Shown here: positions 1 through 8,703 of the stretch, in pieces
Layout of the letters: each line of letters begins with the position of its first letter
How positions within the stretch are numbered: the stretch's first letter is position 1
Source: Mesorhizobium sp. GbtcB19
GTDB lineage: Bacteria > Pseudomonadota > Alphaproteobacteria > Rhizobiales > Rhizobiaceae
Length of the DNA: 64,000 nucleotides
NCBI RefSeq assembly: GCF_019091085.1
Contig: NZ_JAGXJY010000004.1
Location: forward strand, 124,001-188,000
Direction: 5' to 3'
Notes under the pieces: generated by a model
Told to the model about the DNA's origin: nothing
What the model saw: only the letters and a program-made list of their open reading frames with translations
The model's database searches: none
Position numbers and translations under genes: made by a program

Positions 1-87
1 CAGCGTCGCCGCGCCGGCGGCGGCGCCCACCATCAGCGTCCGGCGGCTGACCGAACCGGAAAACGTAACAGTCTTGCTATCCTTCAT
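1..87 (-). CDS. N-terminus of a Tat-exported protein, probably a solute-binding protein (cut by window edge)
   Basis: Only the first 29 codons are in the window. They read as a twin-arginine signal: a polar n-region, then S-R-R-T-L-M, then an alanine/glycine-rich hydrophobic stretch. The ATG at 85-87 (minus strand) is preceded by a strong GGGAGG ribosome site at 95-100, which fixes the start. Tat signals of this form are common on periplasmic solute-binding proteins and on cofactor-containing oxidoreductases in rhizobia. A solute-binding protein is favoured because of the sugar-acid genes next door, but the mature domain is not visible. It is divergent from the GMC oxidoreductase. Confidence 0.7.
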   Translation of the reverse strand, partial: MKDSKTVTFSGSVSRRTLMVGAAAGAATL

Positions 88-182
88 TTTTGAACCTCCC
101 GATTGAAACCTGTTCCCGCCCGGCGCTTTGCGCGGGGAGCGCGGCCGGATCCTCCCGTGACGGGGTCGTCAAGCTCCTCTAC

Positions 183-193
183 TTGTATGACAA
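183..193. promoter_or_regulatory. Candidate GntR operator TTGTATGACAA
   Basis: The 11-mer is a perfect inverted repeat TTGT-N3-ACAA in the gap between the left-edge gene and the GMC oxidoreductase. A near copy (TTGTATGTCAA on the minus strand) lies at 7008-7018 between the GntR gene and the ABC transporter. On the minus strand it overlaps the -10 region of a possible promoter (TTGCCG, 16-base spacer, TACAAG). It is read as a binding site for the GntR protein encoded at 6221-6958; this is inference. Confidence 0.45.
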
Positions 194-297
194 CCCTTCA
201 ACACGGCAACCATACTCTTTCTCTTGACGCGGCACAAGCGACTTGAGATCGTCGCGCGTGAAGAGCGGGGGCTTCCCTCGTCTGCAAGGGAGCGAGA

Positions 298-1905
298 ATG
301 GCAGACTATATCATCGTCGGCGGCGGCTCGGCCGGCTGCGTGCTCGCCGCCAGGCTGAGCGAGGATCCGGGCCTGTCGGTCGTCCTGCTCGAGGCCGGCC
401 CGCCCGACACCGATCGCTACATCCACATGCCGGTGGGCTTCTTCAAGATGACGTCGGGACCGCTGATCTGGGGTTACGACGCCGCACCCGGCAAGGAGAT
501 CGACGGCCGCGTCATGGTCTACCCGCAGGCGCGGGTGCTCGGCGGCGGCTCCTCGATCAACGCCCAGGTGTTCACGCGCGGCTGCCCGCAGGACTATGAC
601 GACTGGGCGGCCGAGTTCGGCTGCGCCGGATGGAGCTACACCGATGTGCTACCCTATTTCGTCCGCTCCGAAGGCAACGACACCTTCGCGGGTCGTGAGC
701 ACGGCATCGACGGTCCGCTCGGCGTTTCCAGCGGCGCGCCGCACCCGCTGACCCGGGTCTTCGTCAAGGCGGCGCAGCAGGCCGGCCTCCCCTTTCGCGC
801 CGACTTCAACGCCGGCGAGCAGGAAGGCGCCGGCTTCTACCAGACGACGACGCGCAACGGCAGGCGCTCGAGCACAGCGGTCGCCTATCTCAAGCCCGCC
901 CTGGCGCGCCCGAACCTGAGCTTGCGCACCGACGCCACCGTCAGCCGCGTCGTCGTCGAGAACGGCCGCGCCGTCGGCGTCGAGATCATCGTCAACGGCC
1001 GCACCGAGCTGCTGCGCACCGAGCGCGAGGTGATCGTCACGTCCGGCGCCATCGGCTCGCCGAAGCTCCTGATGCTGTCCGGCATCGGCCCGGCCGCGCA
1101 TCTTGGGCAGCATGGCATCAAGGTGGTGCACGATCTCGCCGGCGTTGGCCAGAACCTGCACGACCACATGGATGTCGATGTCGTCGCCGAGCTCAACGGG
1201 CCGCATGGCATCGACCGCTACAAAAAGAAGCGCTGGCAGGCGGTCGCCGGGCTCGAATACGCGCTGTTCGGCAAGGGACCGGTGGCCTCCAACATCGTCG
1301 AGGCCGGCGGCTTCTGGTGGGGCGACCGCGCGGAAAAGACGCCCGACATCCAGTTCCATTTCCTGCCCGGCGCCGGCGTCGAGGAAGGCATCGGCTCGGT
1401 TCCGGGCGGCAATGGCTGCACGCTGAACTCCTACCATGTGCGGCCGCGCTCGCGCGGCAGTGTGGCGCTCAAATCGGCGGATCTGCGCGATGCGCCTGTT
1501 ATCGACCCCAATCCCTTCGCCGAGCGCTACGACCTCGAACGCGCCATCGACGGCATCGAGATCAGCCGCGAGATTCTCTCTCAGCCGGCTTTCTCGAACT
1601 TCATCAGCCGCGAGCATCTGCCGGGCGCGGGATGCCAAGGCCGCGCGGCGCTCGAAGCCTTTGCCCGCCAGCATGGCCGCAGCGCCTACCATCCGGTCGG
1701 CACCTGCCGCATGGGCGGCGATGCCGACAGCGTCGTCGATCCCGAGCTGCGCCTGCGCGGGCTGGAGGGCTTGCGCGTCTGCGACAGTTCGGTGATGCCG
1801 CGCATCATCTCGTCCAACACCAACGCAGCGGTGATCATGATCGCCGAGAAAGCAGCGGATATGATCGCGCGGTCTTTCGCCTCCCGCACCGGATGGATGT
1901 CTTAA
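298..1905 (+). CDS. GMC-family oxidoreductase (choline-dehydrogenase-like)
   Basis: A 535-residue FAD-dependent alcohol/sugar dehydrogenase of the glucose-methanol-choline family, of normal length. The N-terminus has the dinucleotide-binding GGGSAG motif (residues 8-13) followed by the LLEAGP strand that contacts FAD ribose. The second signature appears as TSGAIGSPKLLMLSGIGP near residue 250. The C-terminus carries HPVGTCRMG with the catalytic-region histidine, then SSNTNAAVIMIAEKAAD. The ATG follows GGGAGCGAGA. It is the first plus-strand gene after the divergent left-edge gene. Substrate cannot be read from sequence; with the neighbouring acid-sugar dehydratases it may oxidise a sugar or polyol. 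Confidence 0.85.
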   Translation: MADYIIVGGGSAGCVLAARLSEDPGLSVVLLEAGPPDTDRYIHMPVGFFKMTSGPLIWGYDAAPGKEIDGRVMVYPQARVLGGGSSINAQVFTRGCPQDYDDWAAEFGCAGWSYTDVLPYFVRSEGNDTFAGREHGIDGPLGVSSGAPHPLTRVFVKAAQQAGLPFRADFNAGEQEGAGFYQTTTRNGRRSSTAVAYLKPALARPNLSLRTDATVSRVVVENGRAVGVEIIVNGRTELLRTEREVIVTSGAIGSPKLLMLSGIGPAAHLGQHGIKVVHDLAGVGQNLHDHMDVDVVAELNGPHGIDRYKKKRWQAVAGLEYALFGKGPVASNIVEAGGFWWGDRAEKTPDIQFHFLPGAGVEEGIGSVPGGNGCTLNSYHVRPRSRGSVALKSADLRDAPVIDPNPFAERYDLERAIDGIEISREILSQPAFSNFISREHLPGAGCQGRAALEAFARQHGRSAYHPVGTCRMGGDADSVVDPELRLRGLEGLRVCDSSVMPRIISSNTNAAVIMIAEKAADMIARSFASRTGWMS

Positions 1906-1950
1906 CGCGCGGCTTAATGGCCGTCGCTCAAAAGTCGGCAGCAAGCAAAA

Positions 1951-3150
1951 TCAGTCGAAAAAGCCCGCATCCTCTTCGCTGAGATATTTCCGTGCCGCCT
2001 CGGCGTCGATGTCGAGGCCGAGCCCCGGCGCTTCCAGAAGATCCACCATACTGTCCTTCACAATCTGTTTCGGCAGACCGACCACAAGATCCTCCCACCA
2101 CGGGCCGGAGGCGCTCGGATACTCGAAAGCGACGTAGTTGGCGGGCAAGGTGGCGCAGACATTGATCAGCGCGCCGAGGCCGAGCAGGCCGTTGGCGGTG
2201 CCGTGCGGCGCCATCAGGATCGAGTGCATATAGGCGTGCTCCGCGACCCATTTGAGCTCGGCGATGCCGCCGATATCGGCTGGATCCGGGCCGATGACGC
2301 GCACCGCCTGGGTCTCGATCAGCTCCTTGAAATTGTGGCGCAGGTAGATCTGCTCGCCGGTATGGATCGGCGTCGAGGTGGAGGTGGTCAGTTCCCGATA
2401 GGCCTGCGGATTGACCCAGGGCACATAGTCGCCGGTCAGCATGTCCTCCAGCCACATCAGATTGTACTTCTCCACCGCGCGGGCGAACTTGATCGCGTCA
2501 GGCAGCATCCAGCCCGGGCCGCAGTCGAGCGCCAGGCTGACCTTGTCGCCCAGCACCTCCTTCATCGCGCTCACGCAGTCGAGCATGTGATTGAAACCAC
2601 GCTCGCTGATCACGCCCTGGTCCATGGCGCCGTGATAGCCGGCCTTCTTCTGCGTCACGCCGTAATGGAAGCCCTCGACAGAGTCCTTCATGTTGGAGTG
2701 AAACGAGATGCCCTGCTTGACCATGAAGAAGTTCTGCGGCTGCTCCATCATCCATTTGACGTCCGCCGCATAATCCTCCGGCCGGTCGCCCGTACGCTTG
2801 CGGCGGATTGAGCCGTTATAGACGCGCACCTTGTCGCGGACTTTGCCGCCAAGCAGCTTGTAGACCGGCACGCCCGCGGCCTTGCCGGCAATGTCCCACA
2901 GCGCATGTTCGATGGCGCTCACCGCCGCGCCATAGGGCTTGAACGAGCCGCGCTGGCGGATCTTCAGCATCACCCGCTCGACGTCGGTCGGGTCCTCGCC
3001 GATCAGCGCCTCGCGGAAATGCAGCACAAAGGGTTTCAGGTAGGTCTTTGTGTATTCGACCTCGCCGAGGCCGTGGAGCCCCTCATCGGTGACGACGCGG
3101 ACGATCGGGTGCTTGCCGATGACGGCGCAGCGCAGGTCGGTGATCTTCAT
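1951..3150 (-). CDS. Enolase-superfamily enzyme (mandelate racemase/muconate lactonizing type), copy 1
   Basis: A 399-residue enolase-superfamily protein with the N-terminal capping domain (residues 1-115) and a TIM-like barrel. Candidate metal ligands are D209 (LALDCGP), E235 (WLEDM) and E266 (TGEQIYLR). H316 (MAPHGTANG) is the likely C-terminal base. The usual KxK/KxD strand appears as VKQG (K145), so the second basic residue is not obvious. It is last in a minus-strand operon after the NIPSNAP gene (9-bp gap); the AGGACTGCGCC leader supports the ATG. Likely an acid-sugar dehydratase or epimerase. The exact substrate cannot be assigned, and closest subgroup membership needs an alignment. 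Confidence 0.85.
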   Translation of the reverse strand: MKITDLRCAVIGKHPIVRVVTDEGLHGLGEVEYTKTYLKPFVLHFREALIGEDPTDVERVMLKIRQRGSFKPYGAAVSAIEHALWDIAGKAAGVPVYKLLGGKVRDKVRVYNGSIRRKRTGDRPEDYAADVKWMMEQPQNFFMVKQGISFHSNMKDSVEGFHYGVTQKKAGYHGAMDQGVISERGFNHMLDCVSAMKEVLGDKVSLALDCGPGWMLPDAIKFARAVEKYNLMWLEDMLTGDYVPWVNPQAYRELTTSTSTPIHTGEQIYLRHNFKELIETQAVRVIGPDPADIGGIAELKWVAEHAYMHSILMAPHGTANGLLGLGALINVCATLPANYVAFEYPSASGPWWEDLVVGLPKQIVKDSMVDLLEAPGLGLDIDAEAARKYLSEEDAGFFD

Positions 3151-3159
3151 GGCGCAGTC

Positions 3160-3486
3160 CTATTTCACAGACGAGAAAGCTGTCGGCGTGAGCAGCTGGC
3201 TGCTGATATTGGCAATGATCTGCCCGTCGCGCTGAGACTCGTCGACGGCCCTGTGCCATGCCGGATCGGTGACGAAAGCCGCCCATTTCACCTCACGCTC
3301 GGCAAGCGATTCCCAGGCGAGCAGATAGGTGAGGCGATTGCTGTTTTCGCCGATCACCGTGGTGAAAAACCCGGCTTGGCGGATGCCATGCCTCTCCCAG
3401 ATGGTCAGCGTTTGCTCGGAAAAGCGCTTGAGCAAAGCCGGCAGCCTTCCCGGCAGACAGTCATAGATACGCAATTCGTAGATCAT
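3160..3486 (-). CDS. NIPSNAP-family small protein
   Basis: A 108-residue ferredoxin-like-fold protein beginning MIYELRIYDCLPGR, the typical opening of NIPSNAP-domain proteins. It has an internal WERHGI and a LAWESLAERE segment characteristic of the family. The reading frame stays open upstream for 58 codons, but that part looks noncoding and contains a hairpin, so the ATG at 3484-3486 is chosen. Bacterial NIPSNAP genes often sit in sugar or aromatic catabolic operons with no known reaction. Here it lies between two enolase-superfamily genes in one operon. Confidence 0.8.
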   Translation of the reverse strand: MIYELRIYDCLPGRLPALLKRFSEQTLTIWERHGIRQAGFFTTVIGENSNRLTYLLAWESLAEREVKWAAFVTDPAWHRAVDESQRDGQIIANISSQLLTPTAFSSVK

Positions 3487-3509
3487 GGTTTCGTCCGTTT
3501 CTTTCTTCG

Positions 3510-3527
3510 CCTCTCCCTTGGGAGAGG
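3510..3527. repeat. Short palindromic element in intergenic gap
   Basis: CCTCTCCC-TT-GGGAGAGG forms a perfect 8-bp stem with a 2-base loop, in the 103-bp gap between the NIPSNAP gene and the preceding enolase-superfamily gene. It resembles the GC-rich palindromic intergenic elements dispersed in rhizobial genomes and could be an mRNA processing or stabilising hairpin in the operon. Only one clear copy was seen in this window. Confidence 0.45.
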
Positions 3528-3589
3528 TCGACACGAATGGTCGGTCATCGGCCTTGGGAGCCTGGGGGAATGAGAGCAGAGGGCCTGGG

Positions 3590-4948
3590 CTAACTCCAGG
3601 TCCTGTCCCAGCTATATTCATTGTCCCAATGCTCGGTGGATTGCCATATCCCCGTGACACCGGGCTGCAGATGCTGGCCGATCACCTCGTCGACCACATC
3701 GTCTATGCCCAGCCCCGGTCTGTCGGGCACGGTGATGAAGCCGTCCTTGACGAGCGGCTTGGGAAGTCCGGTGACGATGTCGTCCCACCAGTCGACATCG
3801 GCGGAGTGGTATTCGAGCGCCATGAAGTTCTCGGTCGCGATCGCGACATGCGCCGCGGCCATCGCAGCGATCGGGCTTTCGGCCATATGGATCGCCATGG
3901 CGACGCCGTGGTCCTGCGCCATATCGCCGATCTTCTTGGTCTCTAGGATGCCCCCACTGGTGAGCAGGTCCGGGTGGATGACAGAGAGGCCGCCGCTCCT
4001 CAGCAGCGGCTCGAAGCCCTCCTTGAGGTAGATGTCCTCGCCGGTGCAGATCGGCACAGAGGTCGCCTGCTGCAATTGCCGGTACTGCTCGGTGTACTGC
4101 CAGGGGATCACGTCCTCTAGCCAGGCAGGGACGTATTTCTCGATGCGGCGCGACAGGCGGATGCCGTCCTGCAGCGAGATGTGGCCGACATGGTCGATGG
4201 CCAAGGGGATTTCGTAGCCGATCACCTCGCGGACCTCGTGGATATATTGCTCGAGCAGGTCGATCCCCTTCTCGGTGAAATGCAGGCCCGTGAACGGATG
4301 CTGCACGTTCTGCGCATCGTAGGCGAGATTGCGGGCCTTGCGTTCCTCGAGCGTGCCGCCACGGCCGCGCGGATTGGCGTGAAACCCTTCAAGCGCGCCG
4401 GCGGGCGCTGTCACGGCGCCCGGAATGTGGGCGATCTGCATCAGGCCCAGATCCATCTTGAGGAAGGTGAAGCCGCGCTCCATGCGCGCCTTGAGGCGCT
4501 TGCCGGTCTCGGTGCCGCTCGGCTTCTCCGCGTCGGTATCGCAATAGACGCGCACCCGATCACGAAACCTGCCGCCGAGCATCTGGTAGATCGGCACGCC
4601 ATAGGCCTTGCCGGCAAGATCCCAGAGCGCGATCTCGACCGCCGAGACGCCGCCGCCCTGCCGGCCGTGCCCGCCGAACTGCTTGATGCGGCGGAACAGG
4701 CGGTCGATATCGCAAGGGTTCTCCCCGAGCAGCCGGCTCTTCAGCATCAGCGCAAAGGTGGCGCTGGCGCCGTCGCGCACTTCGCCAAGCCCGACGATGC
4801 CCTGGTTGGTGTAGATCTTGAGCAGCGCCGAGGTGAACGGCGCGCCAACGATCTCGGCCACCCGCATGTCGGTGATGCGCAGGTCGGACGGCTTGGAATT
4901 GGTGTTGACCCGATTGAGAGCCTCGTCGGCTCCATCCGTTTTCGGCAT
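3590..4948 (-). CDS. Enolase-superfamily enzyme (acid-sugar dehydratase-like), copy 2
   Basis: A 452-residue member of the mandelate racemase/muconate lactonizing family with an extended insert (about residues 180-225). Residues in family positions are K164 and D166 (FLKMD), D252 and H253 (AIDHVGH), E278 (WLEDV), E304 (CTGEDIYL) and H354 (MAIHMAE). The K-x-D plus D-x-x pattern and C-terminal histidine resemble acid-sugar dehydratases more than racemases. The start ATG follows AGGACAGGCC. It sits between copy 3 (57-bp gap) and the NIPSNAP gene in the minus-strand operon. Its role is probably dehydration of an aldonate or uronate imported by the divergent transporter; the substrate is unknown. 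Confidence 0.85.
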   Translation of the reverse strand: MPKTDGADEALNRVNTNSKPSDLRITDMRVAEIVGAPFTSALLKIYTNQGIVGLGEVRDGASATFALMLKSRLLGENPCDIDRLFRRIKQFGGHGRQGGGVSAVEIALWDLAGKAYGVPIYQMLGGRFRDRVRVYCDTDAEKPSGTETGKRLKARMERGFTFLKMDLGLMQIAHIPGAVTAPAGALEGFHANPRGRGGTLEERKARNLAYDAQNVQHPFTGLHFTEKGIDLLEQYIHEVREVIGYEIPLAIDHVGHISLQDGIRLSRRIEKYVPAWLEDVIPWQYTEQYRQLQQATSVPICTGEDIYLKEGFEPLLRSGGLSVIHPDLLTSGGILETKKIGDMAQDHGVAMAIHMAESPIAAMAAAHVAIATENFMALEYHSADVDWWDDIVTGLPKPLVKDGFITVPDRPGLGIDDVVDEVIGQHLQPGVTGIWQSTEHWDNEYSWDRTWS

Positions 4949-5005
4949 GGCCTGTCCTCGTTGTTTTGATGGGGCTTGTTGCCCCGTGGGCCGGCATGGA
5001 GGTTG

Positions 5006-6172
5006 CTAGGCCATCTCGATCTCGTGGGCCTGCAGGTAGTCGCGGTTCATCTCGACACCGAGACCCGGCTTCGACGTCAGCTTGAGGTTGCCGTTCGAAA
5101 CGTCGAGCGGCTTGTCGATGAGGTGATCGTATTTGGAGAGGTCCCATTCCGAGGTTTCGAGCTTGTAGAAGTTGGGAACCGTCATCATCACCTGCGCTCC
5201 CGCGACCACGTTGATCGGGCCGGCGGCGTCATGCGGCGAGACCGGGACGTAATAGGCTTCGCAGAGGGCGGAGATCTTCTTGAGCTCGGTGATGCCGCCG
5301 GTCCAGGTGACGTCCGGCATGATGTAGTCGGCGAGCTTGTTCTCCAACACCGGCACGAAATCCCATTTCGTGTGGCCGCGCTCGCCCCAGGAGATGGCGG
5401 CGCTGACCTTGTCGCGCACCTGCTTGAGCGCGTTGAGGCTTTCGGGCGGGCATGGCTCTTCGAACCAGTCGATCTGGCCGGCCTCCTCGAGGCTCCGGCA
5501 GAGGCGGATGGCCGTGGGAACATCGAAGCGGCCATGCGCATCGATGAGGATGTCGACATCGGGCCCCGCCGTCTCGCGGATCAGCGCCGTCAGTTCGGCG
5601 GCTTCACGCTCGTCCTTGCGGGTCATGGCACCATCGAGATAACCGTCCCGCCTTTCGCGGGCCACACCGTCGACGCTGGGACCCTGGTGGGGAAACGGAT
5701 CGAACTTGAGCCCGGTGTGGCCGGATTCCACGATGTCGCGAATTTCGCGGACTACTCCCTCCTTGCTGGTGAATTTGGCCTGGTTGGGATGGGTGTAAAG
5801 CGCGATCTCATCGCGCACCGGACCGCCAAGCAGCTCGTAGATCGGCTTGCCCAGGACTTTGCCGCGGATGTCCCAGAGCGCTATGTCGATGGCGCTCACG
5901 CATTCGACCGCGGCGCCGCGGCTGCCCATATAGGTGAAGCTGCGGAAGACCTTGTGCCACAGATGCTCGATGCGCGCCGGATCCTCGCCTGCCACGGCAA
6001 TCCCGATCTGCCGCAGGATCGTGCACAGCGCGCGGTTGGCGAGCTTCGTCGTGGTGGTGATCTCGCCCCAGCCGCTGACCCCTTCGTCGGTCGTCACTTC
6101 GACGAACAGGTATTCTCCCCAGTAGGAAGCGTCGGACTTGATCAGCCACGGCCGGATGCTCGTGATTTTCAT
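5006..6172 (-). CDS. Enolase-superfamily enzyme (galactonate/gluconate-dehydratase-like), copy 3
   Basis: A 388-residue enolase-superfamily enzyme with a complete set of candidate catalytic residues: K156 and D158 (LKFDPF), D211 and H213 (LIDAHGRF), E238 (WFEEP), E264 (WGERG) and H314 (VSPHDAAGP). The LKFDPF strand and DAHGRF metal-ligand strand are typical of acid-sugar dehydratases. The ATG has an AAGGATAG leader. It is the first structural gene after the GntR gene (48-bp gap), and an operon with copies 2 and 1 is likely. Differences around the third and fourth ligands argue that the three copies act on different substrates rather than being recent duplicates. Confidence 0.87.
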   Translation of the reverse strand: MKITSIRPWLIKSDASYWGEYLFVEVTTDEGVSGWGEITTTTKLANRALCTILRQIGIAVAGEDPARIEHLWHKVFRSFTYMGSRGAAVECVSAIDIALWDIRGKVLGKPIYELLGGPVRDEIALYTHPNQAKFTSKEGVVREIRDIVESGHTGLKFDPFPHQGPSVDGVARERRDGYLDGAMTRKDEREAAELTALIRETAGPDVDILIDAHGRFDVPTAIRLCRSLEEAGQIDWFEEPCPPESLNALKQVRDKVSAAISWGERGHTKWDFVPVLENKLADYIMPDVTWTGGITELKKISALCEAYYVPVSPHDAAGPINVVAGAQVMMTVPNFYKLETSEWDLSKYDHLIDKPLDVSNGNLKLTSKPGLGVEMNRDYLQAHEIEMA

Positions 6173-6220
6173 CTCAACTATCCTTTCTGAAATGGCCAGG
6201 CTGACGATGTTGCCGATCGG

Positions 6221-6958
6221 CTAACCCGCCCGGGCGGCGCTGCGCGCGCGCATGTGTTCGAGGACATGCCGGCCGGAGCCTTCGACATGGCGAGCGATGA
6301 GTTCGGCGGCCTTGTCGGCCTCTCCCGATTTTACCAGCGCGATGAGCTCGCGGTGCTCGCGGATGATCGCGGCGCGGCGGGCGAGCGTGAAATTGAAGCG
6401 GCGGCTCACGGCGCGCAGCACCTCGCGATGCTTCCACCACAGCTCGGCGGCGTGGCGGTTGTAGTGCCGCTGATACATCACCGTATGGAAAGCGGTATCC
6501 AGCTCGCTGTGCCTGAACGTGTCGGCAAAGTTGTTCTCCTCGATCAGCCCCTGGAGACGTTCGAGTTCGGCGATGTCCTCGTCGGTCGCCATGCCTACAA
6601 ACCAGCGCGTCAGGGCAGGCTCGATCAGGACGCCGATCTCGTAGATATCGCGGACAAAATCCTGATCTATGGGCCGCACGCGCGCCCCGCGATTGGGAAG
6701 AAAGGTGACGAAGCCTTCTCCGCGTAGCAGCTGCAGCGCCTCGCGTACCGGATTGGTCGAGGTGCCGTGACGGCGGGCGAGATCGGCGACCACCAGCCTT
6801 TCATTGGCCGCCAGCCGTCCCTCGATGATGTCTTCCCTGATCAGTTCATAAAGCGAGGCGCCCTCGCTCGAGGCACCGAGGGCGTCGATCCCCTCGGGTG
6901 GCTCCGCTTTGAAATCGTTCGTTTCGGTCAAGGCAGTCCCCCAAGTCAATACACACAC
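6221..6958 (-). CDS. GntR-family regulator with FCD domain
   Basis: About 245 residues. The N-terminal winged helix (LYELIREDIIEGRLAANERL, then TSTNPVREALQLLRGEGFV) has the hallmark PVREAL recognition helix. It is followed by an FCD ligand-binding domain (about residues 105-235) whose histidines in HSELDTAFH and RHVEGSGRH fit its metal/ligand site. The listed start is a GTG. A TTG at 6929-6931 with a GGGGGA leader would shorten it by 9 codons and is equally possible. It is divergent from the ABC transporter and heads the dehydratase operon, so it probably controls both through the palindromic sites at 7008-7018 and 183-193, with an acid sugar as inducer (inference). Confidence 0.88.
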   Translation of the reverse strand: MCVLTWGTALTETNDFKAEPPEGIDALGASSEGASLYELIREDIIEGRLAANERLVVADLARRHGTSTNPVREALQLLRGEGFVTFLPNRGARVRPIDQDFVRDIYEIGVLIEPALTRWFVGMATDEDIAELERLQGLIEENNFADTFRHSELDTAFHTVMYQRHYNRHAAELWWKHREVLRAVSRRFNFTLARRAAIIREHRELIALVKSGEADKAAELIARHVEGSGRHVLEHMRARSAARAG

Positions 6959-7007
6959 TGCCCTATATCACGCTTGGCTTCGGCAAAACAATGTACGATT
7001 TCGTGCG

Positions 7008-7018
7008 TTGACATACAA
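7008..7018. promoter_or_regulatory. Candidate GntR operator (minus strand TTGTATGTCAA)
   Basis: It lies in the 184-bp divergent gap between the GntR gene and the solute-binding protein gene. The plus strand reads TTGACATACAA; its complement matches the 183-193 site at 10 of 11 positions and at the flanking C. A TTGACA hexamer is embedded in it and could serve as a -35 element, so repressor binding would block transcription. A well-spaced -10 was not found. Confidence 0.45.
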
Positions 7019-7142
7019 TCTGCGATCTGAAAGCGTATAAAATGCTCGAATGGATACACAGAAGGATGTCCACGGATCGAACGAGCAAAGACCGCCCTGC
7101 CTGGTCGCAGCGCGGCACGGGAGAGAAACAAGGAGGAGACCT

Positions 7143-8624
7143 ATGACGAGGAGTACGCTCGGCGGTGCCGTCCTGCGCGGCACTGTCTCCACTGCTTTAA
7201 TGGCATCGTTGATGTCGGCGCCGGCGCTGGCAGCGCCGCCGGTCGACCTGAGCAAGTGGTCGCCGGAATATGTGCGCTCGATTGCCGGCACGCAGGATTT
7301 CGACACGGCGGGCGATTGCGGCAAAGTCACCCCGCTCGACTACAAGGGGCGACTGACTTTCTGGTATCAGGGCGTGTTCGAGGGCGACCCGGATCTCCTG
7401 CGCCAATACTACAAGGATTTCTTCGAGACCTTCCGCAAGACCTACCCGAACATCCAGCTCGAGGAACAGGCCCTCACCTATAACGACCTGCTCGACAAGT
7501 TCCGCACCGCGCTTCTCGGCAACGCCGCGCCGATGGCGGTCCGCCTGCAGATCCTGGGCGGAACCGAGTTCGCCTCAAAGGGCTATCTGCAGCCGCTCAA
7601 GCCCGAGGATGTCGGCTATTCGACCGAGGATTTTTGGCCGGGCGCCATGAAGGCCGTGACCTGGGACGGCGTGACCTACGGCATTCCGACCAACAACGAG
7701 ACGATGGCCTTCATCTGGAACGCCGACATTTTCAAGCGGGCGGGCCTCGATCCGAACAAGCCCCCGGCAACCTGGGACGACGTCGTCAAATATTCCAAGC
7801 AGATCCACGACAAGCTCGGCATTGCGGGTTACGGCCTCGTCGCGCGCAAGAATGCCGGCAACACGCCCTACCGCTTCATGCCGCAGCTGTGGGCCTATGG
7901 CGGCGGCGTCTTCGACGAAACAACGGCGAATCCGACCTATAAGGACATCGAGCTCAACAGCGCGCAGAGCAAGGCGGCGCTGCAGGCCTCCTACGATATG
8001 TATGTTCGCGACAAATCGGTTCCGGTTTCGGCGCTCACCAACCAGCAGGCCGACAACCAGCCCCTGTTCCTGGCCGGCCAGCTCGGCATGATGATCTCGC
8101 ACCCGTCCGACTACAACGTCATGCTCGACTTGCAGAAGAAGGCGACGGGCACCGACAAGGACAAGGCGCAGACCGTCATCGACAACATGCGCTACGGCCT
8201 GATCCCGACCGGCCCCGACGGCAAACGCGCGGTCGTCTTCGGCGGTTCGAACATTCACATCCTGAAGCCTGAATATGTAGAGGGCGGCAAGGTGGACGAG
8301 CCGGCGGCAAAGGCCATCATCTGCATGTGGACGAGCCCCGAATGGTCGCTGAAAATGGCCTATGCCGGCTCCAATCCCGGCAACCTCAACGGCTTCAAGA
8401 CCAAATGGATGAAGGAGCGTCTGGACAGCATCAAGTTCCTCGATGTCACGACGTCGATGCTGCCATACGGCATCCCCTTCCCGGCCCTGCCGCAGTCGCC
8501 CGAGATCATGAACATCATCGTTCCGGACATGCTGCAGAATGCCCTGACCGGAGCGATGACCGTCGACCAGGCGGCGGACGACGCAGCCAAGAAGGTGAAA
8601 GACCTGATGGGCGGCGGCCTCTAG
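7143..8624 (+). CDS. ABC transporter periplasmic solute-binding protein (family 1, CUT1)
   Basis: A 493-residue exported binding protein. The Sec signal ends at about SAPALA-APP (residue 31). The body shows the family-1 fold with LDPNKPPATWDDVVKYSKQI and TNNETMAFIWNADIFKRAG, typical of sugar-binding members. The start is the ATG at 7143 preceded by AAGGAGGAGACCT; the frame is open 31 codons further upstream but that stretch is not signal-like. It is longer than the usual 410-440 residues. It is the first gene of an operon with two permeases, an ATPase, an enolase-superfamily enzyme and an RraA-like protein. The ligand is probably an acid sugar or oligosaccharide, inferred from the catabolic genes around it. 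Confidence 0.9.
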   Translation: MTRSTLGGAVLRGTVSTALMASLMSAPALAAPPVDLSKWSPEYVRSIAGTQDFDTAGDCGKVTPLDYKGRLTFWYQGVFEGDPDLLRQYYKDFFETFRKTYPNIQLEEQALTYNDLLDKFRTALLGNAAPMAVRLQILGGTEFASKGYLQPLKPEDVGYSTEDFWPGAMKAVTWDGVTYGIPTNNETMAFIWNADIFKRAGLDPNKPPATWDDVVKYSKQIHDKLGIAGYGLVARKNAGNTPYRFMPQLWAYGGGVFDETTANPTYKDIELNSAQSKAALQASYDMYVRDKSVPVSALTNQQADNQPLFLAGQLGMMISHPSDYNVMLDLQKKATGTDKDKAQTVIDNMRYGLIPTGPDGKRAVVFGGSNIHILKPEYVEGGKVDEPAAKAIICMWTSPEWSLKMAYAGSNPGNLNGFKTKWMKERLDSIKFLDVTTSMLPYGIPFPALPQSPEIMNIIVPDMLQNALTGAMTVDQAADDAAKKVKDLMGGGL

Positions 8625-8646
8625 CCTGGGGCATGACTTGCGATCC

Positions 8647-8675
8647 GACCGGCTGCGCCGAGAGCGCCGCCGGTC
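8647..8675 (+). terminator. Strong hairpin between binding-protein and permease genes
   Basis: GACCGGC-T-GCGC-(CGAGA)-GCGC-C-GCCGGTC pairs 7 bp and then 4 bp around a single mismatch, followed by CCTTTCT. It lies in the 79-bp gap after the binding-protein stop codon. Such hairpins commonly protect the binding-protein mRNA and attenuate downstream permease expression. It is probably a partial terminator or processing site rather than a full stop, since the operon continues. Confidence 0.6.
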
Positions 8676-8703
8676 CCTTTCTAAAGAACAAGGGCACGCC
8701 AAA

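Noticed and set aside
7008..7041. TTGACA and TATAAA as a sigma-70 promoter for the binding-protein gene
   Set aside because: The spacing between the hexamers is 22 bases, too long for a standard promoter without a MerR-type activator. TTGACA is better explained as part of the GntR site.
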